Below are positions 54,901 to 64,000 of a stretch of DNA of 64,000 nt, in pieces (the stretch's first letter is position 1; every line of letters begins with the position of its first letter). The position numbers and the translations under genes were made by a program. The stretch lies in NCBI GenBank assembly GCA_030248295.1, contig JASANH010001652.1, positions 1-64,000 on the forward strand. Reading direction: 5' to 3'. The notes under the pieces are model-generated. The model saw only the letters and a program-made list of their open reading frames with translations. It did no database searches and had not been told where the DNA came from. The stretch is from Mesodorylaimus sp. YZB2_4. Its lineage: Eukaryota; Nematoda; Enoplea; Dorylaimida; Dorylaimidae.

Positions 54901-57830
54901 TTGCCTTACCGGGCGTACACCAGTCATCACTAGCTCATCAGCCATGCCACTTCTGATCTGCTGTGACCGTGAATAGCGTATTTCGATCAATATCAGCGCT
55001 ACAGTGCTGCTACTTACCTCATCCCTTATCTTAGCAGCGGCCAGTTGTTTCTCACGAATGACCAAGAAGGCGGCGAATGCAGCCATGATAATGCCGTGTC
55101 CAATATCACCGAACATGACGGCGAACAGGAACGGGAAGGTGATAATGGTGAATGGAGCTAGAAGCCGTGCTCTGATCATCACCTCCTGACAATATTCGAA
55201 CAGTGCTTACTCGGGTTCACTTCTCGGTAAGCAGCCACTCCGTACGCGTCCACGATGGTTTGGAAGCCACGAGTGAATTTGTTCACCTTATTGTACGTTG
55301 GTGGCTGCTCAGTGGTCTGCAGGCGATGTAAAATGGAAGTGATCGAACCACCAGACTCGACCTGGAATAAGATGGCTGGACTTGCTTATCAGCTGGCCAT
55401 TCGGTACAGATGTGGACTTATCGCAGGCGCCTGTCTTATCACTTGCTTATCACTAGTGTGCTTACCGTTCCCCGAGCTAGTGCCTTCTGCGCATCGTCTA
55501 AATTCAGAAACGGTATCCAGCATTCGGCAATTAAACATTTCTGAGTCACGTCCAAATTGAATAAATTGAGAGTGTGGAAGATGGCCTTCACTTTGCGTGC
55601 ACTCTTTAACCAAGTGTCCACATGCTTGGCGGCTGCAGTCAATACGTGCATACGATGTTCCTTCGATTGTTTCAGCACCTGAAAATCACGAGTTGCTTCA
55701 CCTTGTGATCGAGTGCCCCATAAGCTCTCTCTTAGCACACCCTTCCAAGCGCAATAAAAATAGAAACTAGTCCATTACAGGCGCGTGATCATCTTTAGCA
55801 GATTCCCGTCTATTCGGCCTTCAACATTTCTTCTAATCCATCAAAAGAAACCAGTTGGCCCAAACTAGTCCTCGCCTTCCACTGTAATCCTCATCTGGTG
55901 CTGAATGGGGGACTGCCAGCGTGCCCTCGACAATACTTACTGTGTTCAAGTCACTCAATCGTGCCATTATGCCCAAACTCATTTCTCGACGTGCCTGACT
56001 ACTCTCCGGACACGGATACGCAGTGGCGTGAAACCTGGTAAAAAATTCAAGAAAATTGAACTTGCTGTGGGTTTGCCAAAAGAACTTACGCGTCGCAAAT
56101 TTTGCGTATTTTCGGTTCCAATTCAGTCCCCGGAAAGAACATAATGTACACGCACTTGTGCACTTTCTCGGTCTAAAAAGGAGACAGGTGGTGTGCATTG
56201 CCTCCAGGACTTTGAAGATTGGCTGCCAAATGAGTACTGTTCCCTCACTGTAATGAATAAGTCCCCACAGATGTGGAAAGCGAGACTTACGGTAACAGGA
56301 TCATCCACGGGCCCGATGTCCATAAATCGGAAGTAGACATTTCCACGACTCGTTCGCCACAACATGCGCTCCATCAGTTCCGCTTTGCTGCGAGCCACCA
56401 CGCCAGCTAGGGACCTGGAACAGACATGCAGTTAAAGAAGCGAGGGTGACTCCCCGATTAGACCCATCATGGGACCTGAGTATGGGAGGAAATAGTGTAC
56501 TTACGTCAGGCCACGGCGAGCAGGCGGCTGGACCTCGGTGGCATGATATGGATCGAGTTCAGGCATTGCCATTGCCATCAACTCCTCTTCGGTAGGCGCC
56601 ATGCCCTAAACCATTAAATTATGCTACGATTGTACTTGTGGAGTAGGCTGGGCTAGTAGTTCCCAGAGACCCAGGTTCAATGGCCTCTCAAGGCCCGAGT
56701 TTGTGCGCGTGTATCCTGAGTCCGAATATGAGCCTGTTCCCAGAATCCATGCATTAGTGCCTTGTACTAAATGCATTTACCGAATCAGAAGCCAGTTCAA
56801 ACAGGCCCAGGTATGAAAACTACGAAATGTCGCAGTGTCCGAAACACATTTGACGGCACCTACCTCGTCGAAAAACTGTTGGGTCAAACGTAAAATATGC
56901 GACAGTTCGACCAGTTCATTGTTGGACTTTTGTAAGGCAATCGTGTTTGTGTTGACTTCGCGAATTTCATTTTCCACTTTGTCCAAGGTGGCCTGAAAGT
57001 CAAGACTTTTGCAAGGCTGACTCGAAGGGGGTCGCAGTGACTTGCCTCCAGTTCAACAAGTTGACGTTGAGTGGGGGCGGCTGGTGGCTCATCATTTTCG
57101 GGAATCTTTATTTTATCACGCCTAATCTCACTTTCGATGTAGCCTGTGATAAGGAGATCAGTGTGATTGGGCGATGGCAGTATAGGACACGACTGAACTT
57201 ACGAAGCTTGCGTTCCATTTCCTCGCATCGACGCACTTCGTTGACATATTTGCGCTGGAATGCGTTGACACCAGGGTTCAACTAAAACGAAGGGCCAAAC
57301 GTGAGAATGCTTTTTTGATAGACACATTTGCTACCGAATGGCTACCCGCCTGTCGAAAAGTTGACACGTTTTGCCAAGATCTTGTCATCACGGGGAATCA
57401 TACCTCATCTTACTTGATTCTTGGGGCGACAAAAATTTGGGCAAAACTTTGCTTCTACAGAAGATGGAAGTTAGGAAGAAGTCACACTGTTGATGCCTTG
57501 TCAGATAAGTACTGCACTTGGTCATCAATTGAGGACCTTTTTCATTTATCCAGAGATGGGTTCGATCAAGGGCACCATATTCATTCCATCAGGAAAAACA
57601 CCTGCTGAACACTCGACGTACCCGTGTCCACAGGAACGTAAACACGCATTTGAAATTGTGTTGAGTACACAAACCCAGCTCTCATCTCATCGGATGGAAA
57701 ATCTGAAACTTACGTCTCGAAATTGAGCAACACCCAATTCCCCCAATTCGGCAACGATCGAATAGGCTGATTCAGTTTGAAGGAACAATTGGCACAAGCA
57801 CATTTCTTCACTCCGAAATAGGGACCCCAT
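51976..57830 (-). CDS. ATP6V0A1: V-type proton ATPase subunit a (116 kDa, Vo)
   Basis: Membrane subunit that forms the proton half-channels of the V-ATPase. Twenty exons in transcript order: 57830-57714, 57281-57203, 57143-57046, 56992-56864, 56605-56505, 56414-56291, 56172-56090, 56034-55941, 55678-55466, 55361-55211, 55157-55018, 54647-54511, 54367-54277, 54220-54102, 53285-53018, 52961-52854, 52801-52652, 52484-52367, 52315-52144, 52090-51976; 868 residues. Starts [20 protein letters not shown]; then [66 protein letters not shown], and [20 protein letters not shown] with the essential Arg of the channel, ending [17 protein letters not shown]. The loop before the last helices is Gly/His-rich ([14 protein letters not shown]). 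Intron 3 uses a GC donor. Paralogue not assigned. Confidence 0.96.
53286..54101 (-). other. V-ATPase subunit a intron 14 (816 bp)
   Basis: Non-coding; short chance ORFs only. No recognised repeat. Confidence 0.45.
54728..54806 (-). repeat. tRNA-like sequence (tRNA pseudogene or SINE head)
   Basis: On the minus strand: TAGCTCGTGTGATGGTCAG resembles an A box and GGTTCGACTCC is a perfect B-box core about 30 bp later, with 4 of 5 pairs of a T stem. The anticodon arm does not fold well, so a working tRNA is unlikely. Lies in a V-ATPase subunit a intron (54648-55017). Confidence 0.45.
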
Positions 57831-59426
57831 TTTCAAATGAGTGGGTCAACTAAAAGGTCGAAAATCTATGCGAGTCAGTGGTTGATTCTCACGCGACGAT
57901 GACTTCCAGCCTGACGTATATGGGCAGGGAAAGGTGGAGACACTAGTACCCGACCAGAAGCGGATAGTCGGAACGTACGATTCAGGCAAACTCGTCCCGT
58001 GCTGGCCAAACCGGCTGTTGGGCGGGTGGAACGGGTAGGAATTTTTGTAAAAAGCGCAATGCTCTTTGATGCACAAAACTAATGATATCGTATAAAATGA
58101 AGAGGACTCGTGACTGCCTACGGCCAAACATCGGCCTCCCCCCACTGCCTACCGCTCTGCACAGGTAGTGTTCGTACAAGTCTGTTTGTCCGGGCACTCG
58201 CTCGACAAGGAGTCCCCAAAAAATGTCGCAGATCACTTGAAGTTTCTGCGAACTTACAAACACTGACCCGTTTCGAACAGGTTCTCAATACAAATCGAAG
58301 AATGTCTATGTTTGTATGGCGAATAGGGTAGGAAGTGCGTGGGTATTCATTCATGGCACAAAGGTAAATACTGCGGACTTCAACGGGCCACGTGTGACAA
58401 AGGTCGAGCATAAATAAGCCAAGCAAAGTTACACCTTTGGCCGGTCGATTCATTGTGCTCACAATCAGTCGCGTCCACGGGTCGGCCTACCAACAGTTGA
58501 AAGGTTGTTTTGGGGTGCCTACACAGTGCCCTCTGGTTCTACCTTAGTGGCTACTTTCGCAGGATGGGGTGCCCCTGGGTGTATCTGAGTGGGTTAGGCA
58601 TCTCTGGTGCCTAATACACGGAAGAAGGTTCGATCCCAGCTTAGCAAAAAGTATTTGATGTGTCTTCTGTGCTACAGGGTACACACTATGTAGTTACCAA
58701 TTTGGTCGACCAATAAAGCATGGAATGGCAAGTCTAGCTTATGGACAATAAAAGTCAGCAGGTCTTGGGATCATGCGGCAATATCAGACTTGCTGAATCA
58801 TTGCCAGACAATTGAAGTGAACAGGCGTTACTGCCGAAACGATTCGTTATTCCGCATTACCGTACATGGCTTGCCGGCAAACTGTACTTGCACATAAGCC
58901 GCCTAGTGCCAACTCGCGCAGCTGGGCAATCTTAGTGCTGATAGGCCCGTGGTTCAGAGAAATGTGGGTGAGTAAACGATTTCGCCTTAATGGAATGAAA
59001 AAATAAAAAGTGCTGTTGTCCCAATCATGTTTTTGCTCAGGTAAAGCATCCCACTTTTTGCAGACTGAAGAGAAAGGGATCACTTTGTTGGATGAACCAT
59101 AGATGACCTAGGGCCAATAACAGTAAGTACAAAATGCCCTTGCCGATCTCAACAGAACACGGAGAGGATTGAATCAGCAGACAGAGATGGAGGTGAAATG
59201 CACAGCAGACATATCACAACCTCACACAATATTCGGAATGATACTGCAACGTATTGCAGGGACTCCCTGACATGTCGCGCTATGATACAGCTGTCGAATC
59301 GCCCCGATCGATGCACTGCCATTGTCTTCTGCCACCTTCGAATTTCCAGCTGTCTGCAGCACCACCGGACGTGAATTGACACTTTGATCGCTTAACCAAT
59401 TTTTTCTGTTTCTGTTTCTGAAAAAG
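57831..59426. other. Gene-poor region upstream of V-ATPase subunit a
   Basis: Holds the V-ATPase promoter side and whatever precedes the EF-hand fragment. I looked for the missing EF-hands of a CREC protein and did not find them. One tRNA-like sequence is present near 58571-58646. Confidence 0.4.
58571..58646 (+). repeat. tRNA-like sequence
   Basis: A-box-like TGTATCTGAGTGGGTTAGG, a perfect 5-bp stem AGGCA/TGCCT around a 7-base loop in the anticodon position, then B-box GGTTCGATCCC. The loop lacks U33 and the T stem is broken, so probably a pseudogene or SINE head. Confidence 0.45.
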
Positions 59427-59855
59427 TCGGGAAACTGAGCAAAGACGAATTCGTGGCCTTCCAGAATCCCGAAAGCCACGTTCACATGCACAATAGTCTT
59501 ATCGACAGCACGCTGAAAGAGAAGGACAAGAACAAGGACGGCTTCGTCGATTTGGGCGAGTTCCTGGGAGATTTCGGCGAGTAGATATGACTATGCTGCT
59601 GCTATCCTAGGTCTTGGATGTGGACTGGGATGTTGAGATCAAGATGGAGGAGCCCTGGGAAGTCCACTGCACTATCCCCCACGATCTGATGTCTCGATCA
59701 GCGACTGAGCTACTGGTTAGCTTTCTTCCATTTTAGCCAGCAAAAAGGACTTAAAATGGCATCAAGTGGATAGCGATCGTTTCAAGAATGAATACGATGT
59801 GAACAAGGATAGTCTGTTGGATCGGCAAGAAATGAAAAAATGGTTGGTACCCGAG
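59427..59855 (+). pseudogene. EF-hand fragment of a CREC-type protein (reticulocalbin/calumenin)
   Basis: Two coding pieces. 59427 onward reads KLSKDEFVAFQNPESHVHMH and a canonical calcium loop DKNKDGFVDLGE, EFLGDF, as in reticulocalbins. 59737-59855 reads DLKWHQVDSDRFKNEY, a loop DVNKDSLLDRQE (Gly-6 replaced by Ser) and KKWLVPE. They join in frame only by a GC donor at 59577 (G|GCGAGT) to the AG at 59736; a GT donor at 59581 breaks frame, and reading on meets TAG at 59582-59584. Signal peptide, first EF-hands, last EF-hands and the ER-retention tail were not found nearby. Either an incomplete or decaying gene, or a gene with small exons that I missed. Family call is fairly safe, gene integrity is not. 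Confidence 0.6.
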
Positions 59856-59996
59856 GTGCTGTAGGCGGGGTACATGCTGTAGCGTTATCCCGGGATAATT
59901 ATTTCGTATTCTAGTAGGAATATAGCAGGCAGTTATGGGGCCAGGAACAGTGTGGTGATGACCGTCAAGTCGAGTCAGTAAGCCACTGACTGTGAG

Positions 59997-60188
59997 TTGA
60001 CATTTGGTTTTCCCAGTGTCAACCATGGTCAGAGGCTCACAAACCGTTTTATATATTCAGCTACTGTCCTGTGGAATAACCTGTCTGAAAAACCATTTTT
60101 TGGAGGCTGTGCACGTTTTGCCTCTGCATGTCCGATATTAGAATGGTCGTTCCTTGCTCATGCATTCCATTGTGTCTATCATCCCTAG
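59997..60188 (+). other. Possible remnant of a retrotransposon-derived ORF
   Basis: A 63-codon ORF with RFIYSATVLWNNLSE, which recalls the short conserved stretch (R-A-x-x-L-W-N-x-L-P) after the reverse transcriptase of many LINEs. No reverse transcriptase domain lies beside it. Very tentative. Confidence 0.2.
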
Positions 60189-60621
60189 AGTGGATGAGAC
60201 ATGTTCTGGGTGAAGCAAGCTCTAATGAGGCCAAGTCTTGCGAATCCTTTTCTCTGCATCTTGTCCCGTGAGATGGAAAGGAAGCTGCCCTGGGAATGAC
60301 TCTTCTGCTGTGAACACTTCTGTGTCCTTATCCGAGCTGTTTCCAGTTCAGAGCGGAGTCATCGAGCAGTGATTCGCGCGTTGATTGTCCCGTAGACGAA
60401 AGTCTGATGATTCTTGGTACTGCGAGAGGAAAGTCGATACTGCACAGGGGCAACAAGGCCCGGATCATAGGCATCGAAAAGCATGGTCAGTTGCGCCCTC
60501 GATACACAAAACAAGCCGTCGACCCGGTTAGCTAAGCCATCAAATGCGAGTCGTCAGTTCACAAGCAACAGCGGACAACAAAAACCACCATCGAGATCAC
60601 ATGCTCATCGTCGCCAGTGCC

Positions 60622-61456
60622 TCATATGTCGTGAGCTTCATTGACGTCCAGTGCAGGAGCTTCGTTGACGGCTGCCGGCGCGACCACCCCGGCTGCGTCT
60701 GGAGCGGGAGCAGGTTGCGGCTGCCCGACGGTTGCTTGATTCTGTGCCGCTTCCCGTTGAGCTTCTTGTTCTCGTTCTCGTTGCAGATCTTGTTCCCGCC
60801 ATGCGTGAAGTTCGTTGGCGTAGCGCACCTTGTCTTCGATAGCTTTCTGCCTGTATCTTTCCCTCGACTCGGGATCCAACTCGCGCCACCTGAAACATAG
60901 AGGCCATCCCAGTTTGAGAGCCTAAAAGCACTGCTTACATTCGGGCGATCTCCTTGTCTCGTTGGCGTGCCGTCGACTCTGGCTTCTCCTCGCGAAGTTT
61001 CGCTCCCATTTCGCGTTTGAACGCAATGTATGGCGTCCTGGAATAAAAAACTGAGACTGGGACATCAATTCAAAACCAGAAGATACTTACGCTGGCTTCC
61101 TGGGCATGCTCGCATTCCTTCGTCTGCGGACCGTGGAAGGCATCGGTCGACCGGCGTGCCGCCGAACCCATTCGGTCCTGGCCTCCTCGTATCGAGCCCG
61201 ATCCATGTGCTCATTCTGAAGAGATATGAGTCTGAAAAGGAACCTGAAAAAGAAGCGCTGCACTTACGTCGAGGTACGGCTGCCTTTCCTCGGGGGTCAG
61301 CTTCCTCCACTTTTCGGCCAAATTCTTGATGACGGCCTGCGGTTGTTGATTTTTCAGCTCCCTGGCGACGCTATGGTAGTTCCTTTGAACGAAGTAGGCG
61401 TAGGCACTTCGGACACGTCGAGGTGGCAGGATTTGCTGGCTGCGCTTGTCGTCCAT
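60622..61456 (-). CDS. Tandem HMG-box protein
   Basis: DNA-bending protein with two HMG boxes. Exons in transcript order: 61456-61268, 61215-61091, 61037-60939, 60889-60622; 226 residues. Box A, residues about 10-80: PPRRVRSAYAYFVQRNYHSV, NLAEKWRKLTPEERQPYLD. A basic linker (TVRRRRNASMPRKP) leads to box B, about 105-170: TPYIAFKREMGAKLREEKPE, EIARMWRELDPESRERYRQK. The tail is Gln/Glu/Ala/Pro-rich, not the acidic tail of HMGB1. Two boxes and length recall TFAM, but there is no mitochondrial targeting sequence (MDDKRSQQ start), so a nuclear HMGB-like protein is as likely. Exact family not resolved. Confidence 0.85.
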
Positions 61457-61692
61457 TTTGACGGCACACTAGCACACGACCGATCACTAGCACCGCAAGT
61501 AGAAGAATGGAGCTGAACTCAAAGAGTCTGTTGCCTTACTTTACAATATGTGACTTTACAGTGCCTTCCCCAGTTTATTGAGTGTCGACGTTTTAGGTTG
61601 TGTGCATACATTTGGTGTGCAGTGAACATGGAGCAAAGCCTGATTTCAGGTGCATGGCCCATATTTAACCCCTACCGGGCAGGCCATGGCGA

Positions 61693-61839
61693 GTGGGAGA
61701 GAGTAATCGATTCTCTCCCCTGGCTTGGACGTCAACCTTTCCGGTTGATGTTTATTACAACAGGTATAGTCGCGAGACTTGCCTACCTCCAGTCGTAGTT
61801 CTTGTCCCGCCGACTTCGGTAAGCCACACTCTCTCCCAC
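61693..61839 (+). repeat. Dispersed repeat R1, most complete copy, with 12-bp inverted ends
   Basis: Flanked by a perfect inverted pair GTGGGAGAGAGT (61693-61704) and ACTCTCTCCCAC (61828-61839). Contains TCGATTCTCTCCCCTGG, stem-loop GTCAACC-TTTCC-GGTTGAT, GAGACTTGCC and CAGTCGTAGTTCTTGTCCC. The inverted ends suggest a MITE-like element; no clear target duplication was seen. Confidence 0.75.
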
Positions 61840-62029
61840 GCTTGTCTGCACGGGTTGCACATAGCAGTGGTACTGGCAAGTTGCAGGTCGACTCGACTGT
61901 GCATCAGAACGATAGTGTAGCCCGTAGCTTGAGCTCCTGTCGTTGAGTAGATTTGCCACTTTTCGTTCATCCAGCAGTGTCGGCCAAGCTCCAGTGTCTC
62001 GCGAGCAGCATCAGGTGGCTGTGGAATCG

Positions 62030-62832
62030 ATTGTGAGACGATTCCCCCACTGTGACGGTTTCCCACCGCGTCTTTTCCCCCACCATCAGTTTTGAGAAAC
62101 TGCGGCTATTCAAATTTCGAGCCTTCGTCGAAGAATAAAGCACTCATGCACAAATCGTCATCATGAATCCTAGAAGGTATGAAATATACCTTAAATAGTT
62201 CACAATTTTGTTGTTTTATCATTCGATTGCAATGGGAATAACGTACTTGGCACTGCGTCCTCGCCAACCTGCTATGCTTCCTCGCTGTCACTCTCTGCCA
62301 GTCTACTCCAAAGGACACAGGTGAGAGATAAGCAGAGCATAACGTGGGACTGAATGCTGATTTGAGAGAAAAAACGGGATTTTCTCATCATAGAATGGCA
62401 AACCTTATCATTTTTTAGCATATACAGAGCGAAAATTCCAGTTGCCAATGCTGCCGATCCAGCAGTCGGATCGGATCGGGAACTAAGTTACCCCTCAGAT
62501 CGGGTTTTTACATACATTTGCAGTTTGAACCGCTGCCTTGATAAGCAGAGAAAACAGGCCTGGTCTTATATTCACTCGTATTGGCAGCGTGTCAAATATC
62601 CTTCCTGAAATACTTGAAGGAGTTCAAAAAGTTCGTAGCCTGAATACCTTGCACATGAGCTGCAGCACCGAAATTTTACTTTACATGCTACAAGCCTATC
62701 ACACTTGTACTGCCTGTTGCAGCCCAAGCTGTGGAAAACCACGGCCAAAATGGAAAACGCACATCAGGCGAAAAATTTTGGTGGGGGAAGCGACACAGAG
62801 GGGAAACCGTCACAGTAGGGGAAACGTCACAT
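62030..62832. repeat. Inverted-repeat structure about 0.8 kb enclosing DR2
   Basis: The left arm (62030-62087) with GACGATTCCCCCACTGTGAC and GGTTTCCC is the imperfect complement of the right arm (62780-62832) with GGGGAAACCGTCACAG and GGGGAAACGTCACA. A third, direct copy of the right-arm motif follows at about 62866-62903. No coding capacity. Boundaries are approximate. Confidence 0.55.
62251..62480 (-). repeat. Dispersed repeat DR2, copy 2
   Basis: Reverse complement matches 11470-11700: shared blocks TTTGAGAGAAAAAACGGGAT, TCTCATCAT and GCTGTCACTCTCTGCCAG, and the GATCCAGCAGTCGGATCGG palindromic part. Lies inside the inverted-repeat structure listed above. Confidence 0.75.
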
Positions 62833-63419
62833 GTCTCAGTGAGTCGATTCCCACACCAGGCACGGTGGGGGAATCGACCAAGTGGGAGAAACGTCACGGG
62901 ACCGTGGAATCCTGGGGAGGGTTGCACTAAATAAGCCAGTACTGAAGTCCGAGATAGTGCTGCTGTAATGGAGCTGCTATACGGGCCTTCGGTACACCGT
63001 AAGCAACCGTTTTACTAGCCCACTAAATTTGAGTGAATAAGCTTCCTATACCTGACCTATGATTTACTGTTCCAGCGGCTGACATGTAAGACTGAACAAT
63101 GTTAGGCGCACGAACAGAGCTAGAAGTTAACTATTTATGCATATACGTAGTTAAAGCCAAAATAAATTACAGCTACTCACTAAGCAATAGCTTTACAAAG
63201 TCAGATCCTGCATTAAGTAGTAGTATAGGTACCCATTAGCCCTGGATTCACACCGCCCCTATTCCTGATCGATCTGACATCGATCAGTCCCTATCCGTCT
63301 ATCAGCGACCACAATTTCCACCTGTAATAGGCATGTTTGGCCGGTGGGGAAGGTTGTGTATTTGGTTGCCTTGACTGGCCGCCTTACACACGGAGCAGTG
63401 CATTGGCTTGCCTTCGTTG

Positions 63420-63505
63420 GCCGCTCGATACGCTCCTCCAGGCGAGGCTGCAACCCGTCGGGTTGATGTCTCAGGCACCCCCGACTAGGTGGCCTGCCCT
63501 TTTGA
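63420..63505 (+). repeat. Dispersed repeat R1, second subfamily
   Basis: GGCCGCTCGATACGCTCCTC, then a strong stem-loop CAACCC-GTC-GGGTTG and ATGTCTCAGGC. Shares its core with 34726-34791 and 9911-9970. Confidence 0.65.
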
Positions 63506-64000
63506 GCCATCCGCTTCCCGCGTTACCTTCTCCAATGTTCGGCCGTTCAGCCTGTTGCACACCCACCCACTTACCCACCCATACGCCGATCGTCCACCAG
63601 CCAGGAAATTGACTCTAAATTATGCGTCGCCTGAATGTGGTGCGCAGTAGCGGTGTTACGCCAAAAAGGCTTCAGAGGCGGCGGATCCGTCCTACTGTAT
63701 TACTGGACAGCATTACCTCTGAGCTTCTTTACCGATATGAACGACAAAGTCACTAGGCGGGTTATTTGAGGGTATTTGATCGATTAGAGGGAGTCGAACA
63801 CAGGCCTGAAGCCTCTTTCGTTCTTGCCAAAGGCATATGCACAGCACAGTATTCTGCCATAGCAAGAGGCCAGACCAGCAAGACTTACTTTAAGCCGCCT
63901 CAGCATGACAAAATGCAGGGATGATGCTCATTTCAATTCCTCCCGTGAAGATTGGCCAACCTTGTCGCTAGATGTGCCTTGGCTTTTGGTCCAGCGCTCA

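Larger units (their letters stand above)
61457..64000. other. Repeat-rich right end of the window
   Basis: No gene recognised. Contains two R1 copies, a DR2 copy inside an inverted-repeat structure, GGGGGAA...CGTCAC motifs and a B-box-like GTTCGACTCCC on the minus strand near 63790. The region looks like nested mobile-element debris. Confidence 0.6.

Noticed and set aside
60360-60538. Open stretch tested as the missing C-terminal exon of the CREC gene
   Set aside because: It reads no EF-hand loop or HDEL-type tail in any frame.

Overview
This is nuclear DNA of a small-intron invertebrate animal. Almost every gene is split, most introns are 50-100 bp, and the 3' splice sites are dominated by short TTTCAG or TTTTAG with little polypyrimidine tract. 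That acceptor style and the look of the ADP/ATP carrier suggest an ecdysozoan, perhaps a nematode or a relative; a tardigrade is not excluded. No bacterial genes, CRISPR arrays or insertion sequences were seen. The exon chains given here were joined by hand: every junction uses GT-AG (two use GC-AG), keeps frame, and the totals divide by three.

Layout: GNPDA (+), GALNT (+), ADCK2 (-), SMARCD (-), CDK5 (+), ADP/ATP carrier (-), SPO11 (+), CUL2 (-), PRKRIP1 (+), DYNC2I1/WDR60 (+), ORMDL (-), a fold-back DNA transposon, UNC119 (+), AKAP1 (+), TCTP (-), cyclin T (+), V-ATPase subunit a (-), a fragmentary EF-hand (CREC-type) gene (+), a tandem HMG-box gene (-), then about 2.5 kb of repeats. The genes are conserved housekeeping, signalling, meiotic and ciliary genes with no sign of one pathway cluster. 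Four head-to-head pairs (SMARCD/CDK5, carrier/SPO11, CUL2/PRKRIP1, TCTP/cyclin T) have 440-570 bp between start codons and may share promoters; several neighbours are tail-to-tail.

The most interesting points are: (1) two duplicated, same-phase exons in the lectin domain of the GALNT gene, separated by only 29 bp, so conventional splicing should use one or the other; (2) a 1,038-bp transposon with about 230-bp inverted repeats and an 8-bp target duplication, plus a 53-bp miniature with the same ends and its own 8-bp duplication; (3) at least six copies of a short dispersed repeat with a stem-loop kept despite sequence change; (4) UNC119 introns 1 and 2, both multiples of three without stops; (5) a GC-AG intron in the V-ATPase gene.

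Base composition is patchy: the GALNT, ADCK2, DYNC2I1 and 52-64 kb parts are visibly richer in G+C and in repeats than the SMARCD-to-PRKRIP1 and ORMDL-to-cyclin T parts. I found no convincing wholly new system; the candidates above are modest and testable.
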